DNA of 64,000 nucleotides from SIG603 sp964369415 (GTDB lineage Bacteria; Bacillota; Clostridia; Oscillospirales; Acutalibacteraceae). The first letter of the stretch is position 1; every line of letters begins with the position of its first letter. The translations under genes were made by a program, and so were the position numbers. The notes beneath the pieces are model-generated. The model saw nothing but the letters and a program-made list of their open reading frames with translations, had not been told where the DNA came from and did not search any database. The stretch is from assembly GCA_964369415.1 (NCBI GenBank), contig CAYJFP010000001.1, positions 1 through 64,000 on the forward strand. The letters are read 5' to 3'. This document shows positions 35,389-44,312 of the stretch, piece after piece.

Positions 35389-35418
35389 AGGGGAACCCTC
35401 ATAGGGGTTTCCCTTTTT
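35389..35418 (+). terminator. Intrinsic terminator of lysS
   Basis: AGGGGAACCC (35389-35398) pairs with GGGTTTCCCT (35405-35414), ten pairs including one G-U, with a 6-nt loop and a five-T run. Confidence 0.85.
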
Positions 35419-35477
35419 ACCACATATAATCCAAATCGTGATTATATAAACTTTTACTTTAAGAACGGAGTATAGAT

Positions 35478-38102
35478 ATGCAAAAAGAACTTGCAAAGGC
35501 ATATGAACCTTTAGAGGTTGAAGACAGAATTTACGACTTTTGGATGAAAAACAAGTATTTTCATGCAGAAGTTGACAGCGATAAAAAGCCCTACACAATC
35601 GTGATTCCACCACCAAACATCACTGGACAACTACACATGGGCCATGCACTTGACAACACGCTTCAAGACATCTTAATCAGATGGAGAAGAATGCAAGGCT
35701 ACAGCGCTTTGTGGCTTCCTGGAACCGACCATGCTTCCATAGCAACCGAGGCGAAAATTGTCGAAGCCATGAAAAAAGAAGGCATTTCAAAGGAAGACCT
35801 TGGCAGAGATAAATTTTTAGAGCGTGCTTGGGAGTGGAAAGAAACTTACGGCGGAAGAATCGTAGAACAGCTTAAAAAACTCGGTGCTTCTTGCGACTGG
35901 GACAGAGAGCGTTTCACTCTTGACGAGGGCTGTAACAAGGCGGTAAACCACGTTTTTGTTAAGCTTTATGAAAAAGGTCTTATCTATAGAGGCGAGAGAA
36001 TAATCAACTGGTGCCCGCACTGTAAAACTTCAATTTCTGATGCAGAGGTTGAATTCGAAGAAAAAGACGGCAGCTTCTGGCATTTAAGATACCCTATCGA
36101 GAATTCAGATGAATTTATCGAGCTTGCAACCACAAGACCTGAAACCATGCTCGGCGATACTGCGGTTGCGGTAAATCCCGAGGACGACAGATACAAACAC
36201 CTAGTCGGCAAAAACGTAGTCCTTCCGCTTGTTAATAAGCTTATTCCGATAGTCGCCGACTCGTATGTTGAGATGGATTTTGGAACTGGCGTGGTTAAAA
36301 TCACTCCGGCGCATGACCCTAACGACTTTGAAGTTGGACTTAGACATAATCTGCCTATCGTAAACGTGATGGACGAAAGCGCTGTCATCAATGAAAACGG
36401 TGGAAAATTCTGCGGTATGACATCTAAAGAGGCAAGAAAAGCGGTTGTCAAAGAGCTTGACGAGTTGGGATTCCTTATTAAAGTAGAACCTCACAAACAC
36501 AACGTTGGCACATGCTATAGATGCTCTACAGTAGTTGAGCCGAGAGTTTCCATGCAGTGGTTTGTTAAAATGGAACCACTTGCAAAACCCGCAGTTGATG
36601 TAGTTAAAAACAAAGAAATCAAGTTCATTCCTGAAAGAATGGATAAAATTTACTACAGCTGGATGGAAAACATCAAAGACTGGTGTATTTCAAGGCAGCT
36701 ATGGTGGGGTCATAGAATCCCCGCTTGGCACTGTTCATGCGGTGAAGTATGTGTTAGTGAAGCAAAGATTGAAAAATGCCCAAAATGTGGCGGTTCAAAC
36801 ATGAAGCAAGACGAAGACACTCTTGATACTTGGTTCTCTTCCGCATTGTGGCCTTTCTCAACCCTTGGTTGGCCAGATAACACCGATGACTTAAAATATT
36901 TCTATCCGACAAGCACACTTGTAACTGGATACGACATAATCTTCTTCTGGGTTGCAAGAATGATATTCTCAGGACTTGAGCACATGGGCGAAAAACCATT
37001 TGACACCGTTTTCTATCACGGACTTGTAAGGGATTCTCAAGGTAGGAAAATGAGTAAATCCTTAGGAAACGGAATCGACCCGCTTGAAGAAATCGAGAAA
37101 TACGGAGCAGATGCACTAAGATTTACACTAGTAACAGGCAACAGCCCTGGAAACGACATCAGATATTCTGATGAAAAGGTAAATTCTAGCCGTAACTTTG
37201 CAAATAAAATTTGGAATGCCGCTAGATTTATCTTAATGAACATCGAAGGTAAGGACATTAAATGTGAACTAAGTAGCAACCTAAACCTTGAAGACAAGTG
37301 GATAATCAGCAAGTTTAACAAACTTTCACAAGCTGTCACCGAGAACTTAGAAAAATTTGAACTTGGAATTGCTGTAAGTAAATTATATGACTTCATCTGG
37401 GATGATTTCTGCGACTGGTTCATCGAACTATCTAAAATCAGAATGAACGGCGATGACGAAAAAGCGGCGAACAGTGCTAGAACTACGCTAGTTTGGGTAA
37501 TGTCTAACACACTAAAACTTCTTCATCCGTTCATGCCGTATATCACTGAAGAAATTTGGCAAAGCCTACCACACGAGGGCGATGCTATCATGATTTCTGA
37601 ATATCCAAAATATACTAAAGAGAACGACTACAGCCTAGACGAAGCCGAGATGAACAAGGTAATGAGCCTTATCAAAGCAATAAGGGCAAGAAGAGGCGAC
37701 ATGAACGTGCCTCCATCAAGAAAAGCTAAAATCTTTATTGAAACCGCCGATAAAGAGGTATTTTTAGGCGAAGAAAAAGCTATATTAAAGCTTGCATACG
37801 GCTCTGAGCTTGTGGTCGGACAGAAGTTTGACAACCTTGACGGCGCTGTAACTTTGGTAACGGATTCCTGTAAAGCATACATGCCTATGGAAGATTTAGT
37901 CGACTTTGAGGCCGAGAAACAAAGACTTTCTAAAGAACTTGAATCGGCTGAAAAACAGTTAAGCACTGCAAACGCAAAGCTTAATAATGAAAAATTCATG
38001 TCGGGCGCTCCTGAAAATGTTAAGCAAGGCGTTATTGATAATGCAGAAAAGCTTAAAGAAAAAATTAGACTTATCACCGAATCACTAAGCAAACTTAACT
38101 GA
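35478..38102 (+). CDS. valS: Valyl-tRNA synthetase
   Basis: A class I synthetase of 874 residues. The HIGH motif appears as H-M-G-H (about 53-56) and KMSKS near residue 524. The CP1 editing domain includes T-T-R-P-E-T-M-L-G-D-T-A-V-A-V-N-P. A Cys-rich zinc insertion, with three CxxC-like pairs, lies at about 416-440. A C-terminal coiled coil (about 810-874) binds the tRNA. AACGGAG precedes the ATG. There is no T-box-like leader in the 105-nt gap after lysS, which is unusual for a Firmicutes valS. Confidence 0.97.
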   Translation: MQKELAKAYEPLEVEDRIYDFWMKNKYFHAEVDSDKKPYTIVIPPPNITGQLHMGHALDNTLQDILIRWRRMQGYSALWLPGTDHASIATEAKIVEAMKKEGISKEDLGRDKFLERAWEWKETYGGRIVEQLKKLGASCDWDRERFTLDEGCNKAVNHVFVKLYEKGLIYRGERIINWCPHCKTSISDAEVEFEEKDGSFWHLRYPIENSDEFIELATTRPETMLGDTAVAVNPEDDRYKHLVGKNVVLPLVNKLIPIVADSYVEMDFGTGVVKITPAHDPNDFEVGLRHNLPIVNVMDESAVINENGGKFCGMTSKEARKAVVKELDELGFLIKVEPHKHNVGTCYRCSTVVEPRVSMQWFVKMEPLAKPAVDVVKNKEIKFIPERMDKIYYSWMENIKDWCISRQLWWGHRIPAWHCSCGEVCVSEAKIEKCPKCGGSNMKQDEDTLDTWFSSALWPFSTLGWPDNTDDLKYFYPTSTLVTGYDIIFFWVARMIFSGLEHMGEKPFDTVFYHGLVRDSQGRKMSKSLGNGIDPLEEIEKYGADALRFTLVTGNSPGNDIRYSDEKVNSSRNFANKIWNAARFILMNIEGKDIKCELSSNLNLEDKWIISKFNKLSQAVTENLEKFELGIAVSKLYDFIWDDFCDWFIELSKIRMNGDDEKAANSARTTLVWVMSNTLKLLHPFMPYITEEIWQSLPHEGDAIMISEYPKYTKENDYSLDEAEMNKVMSLIKAIRARRGDMNVPPSRKAKIFIETADKEVFLGEEKAILKLAYGSELVVGQKFDNLDGAVTLVTDSCKAYMPMEDLVDFEAEKQRLSKELESAEKQLSTANAKLNNEKFMSGAPENVKQGVIDNAEKLKEKIRLITESLSKLN

Positions 38103-38157
38103 TTAATCTCTAATTTTTTAAGTATTTGTTAAATATTTTTAAATCTACAAAAAACAC

Positions 38158-38185
38158 TTGATTTTTTGTATTTTAATGGTAAAAT
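38158..38185 (+). promoter_or_regulatory. Sigma-A-type promoter of groESL
   Basis: TTGATT (38158-38163) and TAAAAT (38180-38185) are spaced by 16 bp and sit immediately before the CIRCE operator. The rest of 38103-38157 is A+T-rich. Confidence 0.6.
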
Positions 38186-38189
38186 GATG

Positions 38190-38216
38190 TTAGCACTCTA
38201 AAAACACGAGTGCTAA
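38190..38216. promoter_or_regulatory. CIRCE operator for HrcA
   Basis: TTAGCACTC (38190-38198) and GAGTGCTAA (38208-38216) are separated by nine bases, an exact match to the CIRCE inverted repeat. It overlaps the expected transcription start of groESL. HrcA itself must be encoded elsewhere. Confidence 0.95.
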
Positions 38217-38256
38217 CATATGTTTTTTATTTAAATTTTATATTAAGAGGTGTGTT

Positions 38257-38541
38257 ATGAAAATTAAACCGTTATTAGACAGAGTTCTAATTAAAGCCGA
38301 AGAGGCTGAAGAGACAACCAAAAGCGGTATCGTCCTTACTTCTTCTGCACAAGAAAAGCCACAATTCTCGGTAGTAGTAGCCGTAGGACCAGGTGGAGTC
38401 GTAGACGATAAAGAAATCAAAATGTATATTAAAGAGGGCGACAGAGTCATCACTCAAAAATATTCAGGTACAGAAATTAAACTTGACGGCGAAGAATATA
38501 CAATAGTTAAACAATCTGATATTCTAGCAGTTGTTGAATAA
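38257..38541 (+). CDS. groES: Co-chaperonin GroES
   Basis: The 94-residue lid of the GroEL folding chamber. The N-terminus K-I-K-P-L-L-D-R-V-L-I-K, the mobile loop (about 17-32, E-E-T-T-K-S-G-I-V-L) and the C-terminal D-I-L-A-V-V are canonical. AAGAGGTG lies about ten bases upstream. Controlled with groEL by the CIRCE element, 16 nt apart. Confidence 0.98.
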   Translation: MKIKPLLDRVLIKAEEAEETTKSGIVLTSSAQEKPQFSVVVAVGPGGVVDDKEIKMYIKEGDRVITQKYSGTEIKLDGEEYTIVKQSDILAVVE

Positions 38542-38557
38542 TAGGAGGTAAGACATA

Positions 38558-40183
38558 ATGGCTAAACAAATTATTTACGGTGAAGATGCAAGAAAAGCAC
38601 TTTTAAGTGGTATCAATCAACTTTCAGACACAGTTAAAATCACACTAGGACCTAAGGGTAGAAACGTGGTTTTAGACAAAAAATTCGGTGCACCACTTAT
38701 CACTAACGACGGTGTTACTATAGCTAAAGAAATCGAACTTGACGATGCGTTTGAGAACATGGGCGCACAACTTGTTAAAGAAGTTGCGACAAAAACAAAC
38801 GACGTAGCGGGCGACGGCACAACTACAGCTACACTTTTAGCACAAGCTCTAATCAGAGAAGGCATGAAAAACGTTACAGCCGGTGCAAACCCAATGGTTT
38901 TAAGAAATGGTATGCAAGCTGCTGCCGATGTAGCGGTTAAGGCTATCATCGAGCACTCACAAAAAGTTTCAGGCACAAACGACATTTCAAGAGTAGCCGC
39001 TGTTTCTTCTGGAAACGACGCTATCGGCGAACTTATCGCACAAGCTATGGAAAGAGTTACAAGTGACGGCGTTATCACTGTTGAAGAGTCAAAAACAGCC
39101 GAAACATATTCAGAAGTTGTTGAAGGCATGATGTTCGACAGAGGATACATCACTCCTTACATGGTTACAGATACAGATAAAATGACTGCTGTTATCGACG
39201 ATGCTTATATTCTAATTACAGATAAAAAAATCACAAACATCCAAGAAATTCTTCCTGTTTTAGAGCAAATTGTTCAATCAGGCAAAAAACTTGTTATCGT
39301 TGCAGAAGACATCGAGGGTGAAGCTCTTACAACTTTAATCTTAAATAAATTAAGAGGCACATTTGTGTGTGTCGGCGTTAAAGCTCCTGGTTTTGGCGAC
39401 AGAAGAAAAGAAATGCTTATCGACATCGCTACACTTACAGGCGGCCAAGTGATTACTGAAGAGCTAGGACTCGACCTTAAAGAGACTACTATCGAGCAAT
39501 TAGGTAGAGCTCGTCAAGTTAAAATTGACAAAGAAAATACTATCATCGTAGACGGCGCTGGCGACAAAGAGGCTATTTCTTCAAGAGTTACTCAAATCAG
39601 AAGCCAAATCGAGACTACAACATCTGATTTCGACAGAGAAAAACTTCAAGAAAGACTTGCTAAACTTGCAGGCGGTGTTGCTGTTATCAAAGTTGGTGCG
39701 GCTACAGAAATCGAGATGAAAGAGAAAAAACTAAGAATCGAAGATGCTCTAGCGGCTACAAAAGCGGCTGTTGAAGAGGGAATCATCGCAGGTGGTGGTA
39801 CAGCTCTAATCGACACTATCCCAGCTGTTAAAGCCTTTACTAATACACTAGAGGGTGATGCAAAAACTGGTGCTCAAATACTACTAAAAGCACTTGAAGA
39901 GCCTGTTCGTCAAATTGCTACAAATGCTGGAATCGAAGGTTCTATCATCGTTGACAAACTTGTTTCTAAAGAGCAAAAAGGCTACGGATACAACGCACTT
40001 TCAGGAGAGTTTGGCGATATGATTAAATTCGGTATCGTAGACCCTACTAAGGTTACAAGATCGGCTCTTGAAAACGCTTCTTCTGTTGCGGCTACAGTTC
40101 TTACAACTGAAAGCCTAGTGGCGGACATTAAAGAAGCAGTACCAGCTATGCCAGCCGCACCTGATATGGGCGGAATGTACTAA
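38558..40183 (+). CDS. groEL: Chaperonin GroEL
   Basis: The 541-residue chaperonin subunit. The nucleotide-binding segments L-G-P-K-G-R-N-V and G-D-G-T-T-T-A-T-L-L-A (about 85-95) and the equatorial G-I-I-A-G-G-G-T-A-L are intact. The C-terminus ends in a single G-G-M-Y rather than a long GGM repeat. Only one groEL is seen in the window. A strong hairpin terminator follows after 47 nt. Confidence 0.98.
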   Translation: MAKQIIYGEDARKALLSGINQLSDTVKITLGPKGRNVVLDKKFGAPLITNDGVTIAKEIELDDAFENMGAQLVKEVATKTNDVAGDGTTTATLLAQALIREGMKNVTAGANPMVLRNGMQAAADVAVKAIIEHSQKVSGTNDISRVAAVSSGNDAIGELIAQAMERVTSDGVITVEESKTAETYSEVVEGMMFDRGYITPYMVTDTDKMTAVIDDAYILITDKKITNIQEILPVLEQIVQSGKKLVIVAEDIEGEALTTLILNKLRGTFVCVGVKAPGFGDRRKEMLIDIATLTGGQVITEELGLDLKETTIEQLGRARQVKIDKENTIIVDGAGDKEAISSRVTQIRSQIETTTSDFDREKLQERLAKLAGGVAVIKVGAATEIEMKEKKLRIEDALAATKAAVEEGIIAGGGTALIDTIPAVKAFTNTLEGDAKTGAQILLKALEEPVRQIATNAGIEGSIIVDKLVSKEQKGYGYNALSGEFGDMIKFGIVDPTKVTRSALENASSVAATVLTTESLVADIKEAVPAMPAAPDMGGMY

Positions 40184-40230
40184 TAAATCAACAAAAAATC
40201 TCAGCCAATACGGCTGTCAATAAAGAAAAA

Positions 40231-40263
40231 AACAGTCACTATCATTTTTTGATAGTGACTGTT
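40231..40263 (+). terminator. Intrinsic terminator of groESL
   Basis: A perfect 14-bp stem (AACAGTCACTATCA at 40231-40244 and its complement at 40250-40263) with a five-T loop is followed by TGCTTTT. Confidence 0.88.
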
Positions 40264-40287
40264 TGCTTTTATGTAGATTGTGCTCAG

Positions 40288-40341
40288 AATCTTCGCTGTG
40301 CGAAGATTAACTAAGAGCTAAAGGTGAATGGTGAATGGCTG
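40288..40341. repeat. Repeat copy C: single 32-nt arm beside a perfect small hairpin
   Basis: A 9-bp perfect hairpin, AATCTTCGC-TGT-GCGAAGATT (40288-40308), is followed directly by a 32-nt match (40310-40341) to the repeat arms at 3774-3805 and 46638-46669. No inverted partner is obvious here, so it may be a half or decayed copy. It separates groESL from the convergent acetyltransferase gene. Confidence 0.6.
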
Positions 40342-40367
40342 TGATGGGAATTCGCCACGGGGTATGC

Positions 40368-40868
40368 TCATTTTGTGTGGTTATGCCAGGCTAATAAATC
40401 TATAAATTTTCCTTGATAAAAAAATGAGTTCCCACTTTTATTTTCTCCAACTACTTGTAAACCCATTTTTATCAATATACTATTGGATTTAATATTTTGT
40501 TTATTTGCATATGCTTCAACAGTTTCAATATTATTTGGTAAGTTAGAAAAAATAAAATTAAATAATTCTCTAAAAATCCCGTATTTATATTGATAGTTTG
40601 CATTAATTTGAACTTCTTCCATCATAAAAATTGTATTATTGGTATAATATTGAAAGAATCCAATCAAATTGTTATCATAATAAATTAAAATAATATTTCT
40701 GTTTTCTTTTTTAATGGCTTCGCCAACAGCATCGTTCCAATATTTATAATCATCTTTATAAGAGCTTCCAGTTGGAGCAATCTTTTGCATGTTATCTGAC
40801 AATATCTTGAATATCTGCTTTGATAGTTTTTCAAAATCGTTTTTTAATAAAAATTCAAACCTTATCAT
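40368..40868 (-). CDS. GNAT-like N-acetyltransferase
   Basis: A 166-residue protein with the GNAT fold: a strand pair N-I-I-L-I-Y-Y-D-N-N-L-I-G-F-F-Q-Y (about 58-74), the acetyl-CoA-binding turn in the Y-Q-Y-K-Y-G-I-F-R region (about 93-101), and the C-terminal K-Q-N-I-K-S-N-S-I-L-I-K-M-G-L element. Key glycines of the P-loop are poorly kept, so activity is not assured. It is richer in A+T and in Asn/Ile/Lys than its neighbours and sits beside a repeat remnant, which could mean recent acquisition. Substrate unknown. Confidence 0.7.
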   Translation of the reverse strand: MIRFEFLLKNDFEKLSKQIFKILSDNMQKIAPTGSSYKDDYKYWNDAVGEAIKKENRNIILIYYDNNLIGFFQYYTNNTIFMMEEVQINANYQYKYGIFRELFNFIFSNLPNNIETVEAYANKQNIKSNSILIKMGLQVVGENKSGNSFFYQGKFIDLLAWHNHTK

Positions 40869-41041
40869 ATTCTTAGTTTTACCTCACACAATATAAATAC
40901 CATTTATTAAATCATAACACTGAATAAATAATATTTCAAATTAATTTCAGCGAGTAAATAGTCTCATACACGCCTATAAATCCTACCTAATGGCAAAAAT
41001 TTTTCTTTACAAATAGACAGCTATTCGGCTGAAATTTTTTA

Positions 41042-41656
41042 TTATTCAATGTCTATAATTAAGTCTTTGTGGTAATACTTTCTGTCGTTTTCATTTATTT
41101 CTCTTAAAACTTTGCATGGATTTCCGACCGCTATCACGTTTTCTGGTATGTCTTTTGTGACAACCGCTCCGGCGCCTATTATCGAATTTTCACCAATAGT
41201 AATACCAGGCATCACGCACACATTCGCCCCAAGCCACACGTTATCGCAAATGGTTATTGTATCGTTAAACTGCGCCGCTTTTTTCCTAAGTTCGGGCGAT
41301 ACTGGATGACTTCCGCCAGAAAGCACTACGTTAGGGCCGAACATGACGTTATTTCCCACATAGATATGCGTATCGTCGATGATAGTCAAGTTAAAGTTAG
41401 CGTAGATTCCGTTTCCAAAGTGGACGTTTTTACCGCCCCAATTAGCGTTAAACGGCGTTTCTATGTAGCAGTCCTCCCCTATTTCGGCGAACATTTTCTT
41501 TAGCAAATCCATTTTTTCTTTTTGCTTGCTTGGCTTTAAATGATTAAATTCAAACAGCAAATCTAAATAATTCAGTTGCTCTTTCACTAGGCTTTCATCC
41601 GCCGAATAATAGAGCTTTTTGTTATGCATTCTTTCCAAAATTTCCTTAAGTTCCAT
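41042..41656 (-). CDS. maa: Maltose/galactoside O-acetyltransferase-like hexapeptide transferase
   Basis: A 204-residue left-handed beta-helix acetyltransferase. The N-terminal helical cap (about 1-60), the hexapeptide repeats (about 70-185) and the catalytic histidine in G-G-S-H-P-V are present. G-A-N-V-C-V-M-P-G-I-T-I-G and I-G-A-G-A-V-V-T-K-D-I-P-E are the CoA-side motifs. The ATG at 41656 is set by AGGTGA upstream; an ATG seven codons earlier lacks one. It is downstream of the ROK kinase but a terminator lies between them. The acceptor is probably a sugar; maltose/glucose is only a family name. Confidence 0.88.
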   Translation of the reverse strand: MELKEILERMHNKKLYYSADESLVKEQLNYLDLLFEFNHLKPSKQKEKMDLLKKMFAEIGEDCYIETPFNANWGGKNVHFGNGIYANFNLTIIDDTHIYVGNNVMFGPNVVLSGGSHPVSPELRKKAAQFNDTITICDNVWLGANVCVMPGITIGENSIIGAGAVVTKDIPENVIAVGNPCKVLREINENDRKYYHKDLIIDIE

Positions 41657-41675
41657 TCTTTCACCTATCCATATC

Positions 41676-41719
41676 AAAAAATGGCTTCAACACCTGATTT
41701 TAGGACGTTAAAGCCATTT
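41676..41719 (-). terminator. Intrinsic terminator of the ROK kinase gene
   Basis: AAATGGCTT and AAGCCATTT (41679-41687 and 41711-41719) close a long stem that continues inward with a few mismatches. On the minus strand it ends in a six-U run. Confidence 0.75.
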
Positions 41720-41735
41720 GATTTTTCATTTTTAA

Positions 41736-42692
41736 TTACGATAACTCTAAAAGAGCCGCACCGATTATGCCTGCATCGTTTCCAAGTTTCGCTTTAATCG
41801 CCTTAGGAGCGCCTACAAGGTCAGCACTGTAAGTGTAGTGCAGTATTCTCTCGTTTAGTGGATTGATAAGGTAATCGCCCTCACCGCTAAGTCCACCGCC
41901 GATGATGAACACGTCAGGTCTAAACACTGCCGCAAATGAAGAAAGTCCAGCCGCTAGATAGTCGATATAATCTTCAACCACCTTAAGTGCTACTGCATCG
42001 CCTTGTCTTGCCGCATCAAAAGCAGTTCTTCCGTTTGCGTTTTCGATATTTCCACCACAAATACTATGCATGATTGAATCAGGATTTTTCTCCATCGCTC
42101 TTTTTGTGTCTCTGATGAACGCTGTCGCAGAAGCATACGCCTCAAGGCAACCTTTTTGTCCACATGTGCACTCTTCGCCGTTAAACACAAGCTTAGTGTG
42201 TCCAAGCTCGCCGCCCATGTCGTCACAACCGCTGAATATTTTATTATTAAGGATAACTCCGCCGCCAACACCTGTTCCAAGTGTAATCATGATGGCATTG
42301 TCATAGTCTTTCGCCGCACCCGCAAGAGTCTCGCCAAAAGCCGCCGCATCTGCATCATTCTTGATATAGATAGGGTAGTCCACATATTGTTTTAGCTCGT
42401 CGTGAATCGGAACATTTCTCCAACCCATGTTGTTTGCGTAAACAAGAAGGCCTGTCTTAGAGTCCATAAATCCTGGTGAGCCAAGACCAACACTGCTAAT
42501 GCTAGCTTTGTCCACGCCTGATTCTTCAATACATTTATTGACAATCTCGCCCATGTTTTGAATAACTTTTTTAAATCCAAGTTCGGCACTTGTCTTAATT
42601 TTTCCTTTGTAGATGATGTTGTAATCTTCATCAACTATTCCAACCGCAATATTTGTTCCGCCAAGGTCTATTCCGACATAATGTTTTTTCAT
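41736..42692 (-). CDS. glcK: ROK-family glucokinase
   Basis: A 318-residue ROK sugar kinase, probably glucokinase. The ATP loop D-L-G-G-T-N-I-A-V-G is at 9-18, and the substrate Asp lies in I-K-N-D-A-D-A-A. G-T-G-V-G-G-G is near 140. The ROK zinc site shows H164 (G-H-T) with C-T-C-G-Q-K-G-C-L-E (about 175-184), the C-x-C-G-x-x-G-C-x-E signature intact. There is no N-terminal DNA-binding domain, so it is an enzyme rather than a repressor. It is a single-gene unit with its own promoter and terminator. Confidence 0.9.
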   Translation of the reverse strand: MKKHYVGIDLGGTNIAVGIVDEDYNIIYKGKIKTSAELGFKKVIQNMGEIVNKCIEESGVDKASISSVGLGSPGFMDSKTGLLVYANNMGWRNVPIHDELKQYVDYPIYIKNDADAAAFGETLAGAAKDYDNAIMITLGTGVGGGVILNNKIFSGCDDMGGELGHTKLVFNGEECTCGQKGCLEAYASATAFIRDTKRAMEKNPDSIMHSICGGNIENANGRTAFDAARQGDAVALKVVEDYIDYLAAGLSSFAAVFRPDVFIIGGGLSGEGDYLINPLNERILHYTYSADLVGAPKAIKAKLGNDAGIIGAALLELS

Positions 42693-42728
42693 ATTTAAAT
42701 TCTCCTTTTTAGTTTACTTAATTATAAA

Positions 42729-42757
42729 ATTCTAGCATAAATAAACTAATATTTCAA
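42729..42757 (-). promoter_or_regulatory. Sigma-A-type promoter of the ROK kinase gene
   Basis: On the minus strand TTGAAA (42752-42757) and TAGAAT (42729-42734) are spaced by 17 bp, with an extended -10 TG just upstream of TAGAAT. Confidence 0.65.
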
Positions 42758-42834
42758 TACAAAATTAAGAATATATGAATTTTACTAAAAATCAACACAA
42801 AAATATGTCAAAGATAATAAATCACTATCTCTAA

Positions 42835-43482
42835 TTAAATTAAGTCTACAAATGAATGATTCTCATTCGACACTATTCCAGATATTTCGTACTCTACACA
42901 AGTGTGAAAAATCGGTCCTCCTACCACAGCGGTATGATATTCTCCGTTTTCTCCACAAACATCAACTTTACACTCTCTAAAAATCTTAACCATTTGATTA
43001 TCTATAGGCTTTCCCAAAATATGGTTTGGCAGTAAATTGTTATTGATAACTTTAACTATACATTTATATCCTTTTTCTAATATTTCCTTAAGTATATCCT
43101 CTCTTTCTTCTTGCCAAAGAGGAAATTTGTAGTCTATTTCAGCTTCTTTACATCTTTGAGAACACCAATCAAAATGTTGTTCTATATCAATATCGCCAAA
43201 AACAGCAACTTCAGCGCCTAAACTTTTAGCTTCTTTCAGTTTTTCTACCATAACTTCTTTATAATCCGTGCCAACAGACTCGCCTATCAACAGCGGAATA
43301 TCAAGAGATTTAGATATTTTTTCCATTAATGAATTATTAACTCCGTGAAAATACGAGCGTTCTTCCGATTTTTTAACCATAACCAGCAGTGCTACGGGTA
43401 CATGCCCTTTTGACATCATCCTGTCTAAACTCAGTGTACTATCTTTTCCAAAACTATAAGACATAACAAATTTTTTACTCAT
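42835..43482 (-). CDS. Dph6-like ATP pyrophosphatase (adenine nucleotide alpha-hydrolase fold)
   Basis: A 215-residue PP-loop protein: S-Y-S-F-G-K-D-S-T-L-S-L (about 8-19) is the ATP-binding loop. The conserved V-F-G-D-I-D segment (about 95-100), F-P-L-W (about 122) and E-x-G-E-Y-H-T (about 181-187) are the family signature. Archaeal and eukaryotic members make diphthamide; bacteria lack diphthamide, so this one must use another acid substrate, possibly as an amide ligase. The ATG at 43482 has GGAGG six bases upstream; an in-frame extension to 43575 has no such site. Confidence 0.82.
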   Translation of the reverse strand: MSKKFVMSYSFGKDSTLSLDRMMSKGHVPVALLVMVKKSEERSYFHGVNNSLMEKISKSLDIPLLIGESVGTDYKEVMVEKLKEAKSLGAEVAVFGDIDIEQHFDWCSQRCKEAEIDYKFPLWQEEREDILKEILEKGYKCIVKVINNNLLPNHILGKPIDNQMVKIFRECKVDVCGENGEYHTAVVGGPIFHTCVEYEISGIVSNENHSFVDLI

Positions 43483-43557
43483 AAATCCTCCAAAATATAA
43501 CTTTTTTCTCTGTAAAATCAATGTCCTTATTGTATCATTTGCCTTAAAATTTTGCAA

Positions 43558-43602
43558 TAAAAAAAGAAGTGACAAAAAGAAGTATTCTCTCTTTGCCGCT
43601 TC
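43558..43602 (-). terminator. Terminator of the lipoprotein gene
   Basis: GAAGTGACAAA (43566-43576) and TTTGCCGCTTC (43592-43602) form a stem with one mismatch; on the minus strand it runs into a long U-tract. It lies 13 nt after the lipoprotein stop. Confidence 0.75.
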
Positions 43603-43614
43603 ATTTATTTTAGA

Positions 43615-44154
43615 TTAAACCTCTATTTGACAGTCAAGTGTCAGATAATATAGGTCTTCATTTTTAATAACGGACACTTTTAGGTACAAATTCTGCTCCT
43701 CATCTATTAACCAGTCCTCAGAATATGTGGCTGTTTTCTCTTTTGCTATGGTTTCAGTCGGATTTTCTAGAGAAAAATAACTCGAACTGATTCCCTCGTA
43801 TGTGTCCGCTTCACCATAGATTTCTTTGATTAAATTCATCGTGTCGTCCACGGTTTTAAGGGCATCTTCGCTTTCTGAAAACTCTTTAACCAGCCTAAAG
43901 CCCATTAATTTATCGTCTTCGCCGAAATAAAGCTCGGTCTTAAACTCTAAGTCAAAAATGGTGGTTTTCTTGTCAATTTCAAATATATCAGGCCCGATTT
44001 CTGTACTTTCTTCAACTTTCATTTCTTCTAAAACTGCGCTTTTTTCTTTTAAAATCATGTCAAGATACGGTAATTTTTCGGTGCTACTTTGTGATTGGCA
44101 AGCCGTCATAAAAGTTAAGACAATCAAGACGGCTGCTGCAAAAACTTTTTTCAT
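43615..44154 (-). CDS. Predicted lipoprotein of unknown function
   Basis: A 179-residue protein. The signal peptide ends in a lipobox M-T-A-C (Cys19), so the mature protein should be lipid-anchored on the outer face of the membrane. The remainder is acidic and mixed alpha/beta, without a domain I recognise. AAAGGAGAG sits close before the ATG. It is a single-gene unit between the MazF-like toxin gene and the Dph6-like gene, with a terminator on each side. Confidence 0.75.
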   Translation of the reverse strand: MKKVFAAAVLIVLTFMTACQSQSSTEKLPYLDMILKEKSAVLEEMKVEESTEIGPDIFEIDKKTTIFDLEFKTELYFGEDDKLMGFRLVKEFSESEDALKTVDDTMNLIKEIYGEADTYEGISSSYFSLENPTETIAKEKTATYSEDWLIDEEQNLYLKVSVIKNEDLYYLTLDCQIEV

Positions 44155-44257
44155 GGCTATCTCTCCTTTTATCTGTTAAGTAAATTTTACTATATTTTAC
44201 TCTTGGAATCAATTATTTTTTAGTAATATCTCTATTCATTTTTTGATATATAAAAAT

Positions 44258-44282
44258 AAAGAAGGAAAATCATTCCTTCTTT
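44258..44282 (-). terminator. Terminator of the mazF-like gene
   Basis: A 10-bp perfect stem (AAAGAAGGAA at 44258-44267 and TTCCTTCTTT at 44273-44282) is followed on the minus strand by a U-rich tail. It lies about 30 nt past the toxin stop codon. Confidence 0.8.
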
Positions 44283-44312
44283 ACAAAAATTATTAAACTA
44301 GGTCTATGTAGA

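Noticed and set aside
38190..38216. CIRCE element as a new regulatory site
   Set aside because: It is an exact copy of the well-known HrcA operator in its usual place before groESL, so it is annotated but not novel.
42835..43482. A diphthamide-synthesis gene
   Set aside because: Bacteria lack diphthamide and its EF-2 acceptor. The Dph6-like fold is shared by bacterial ATP pyrophosphatases with other substrates.
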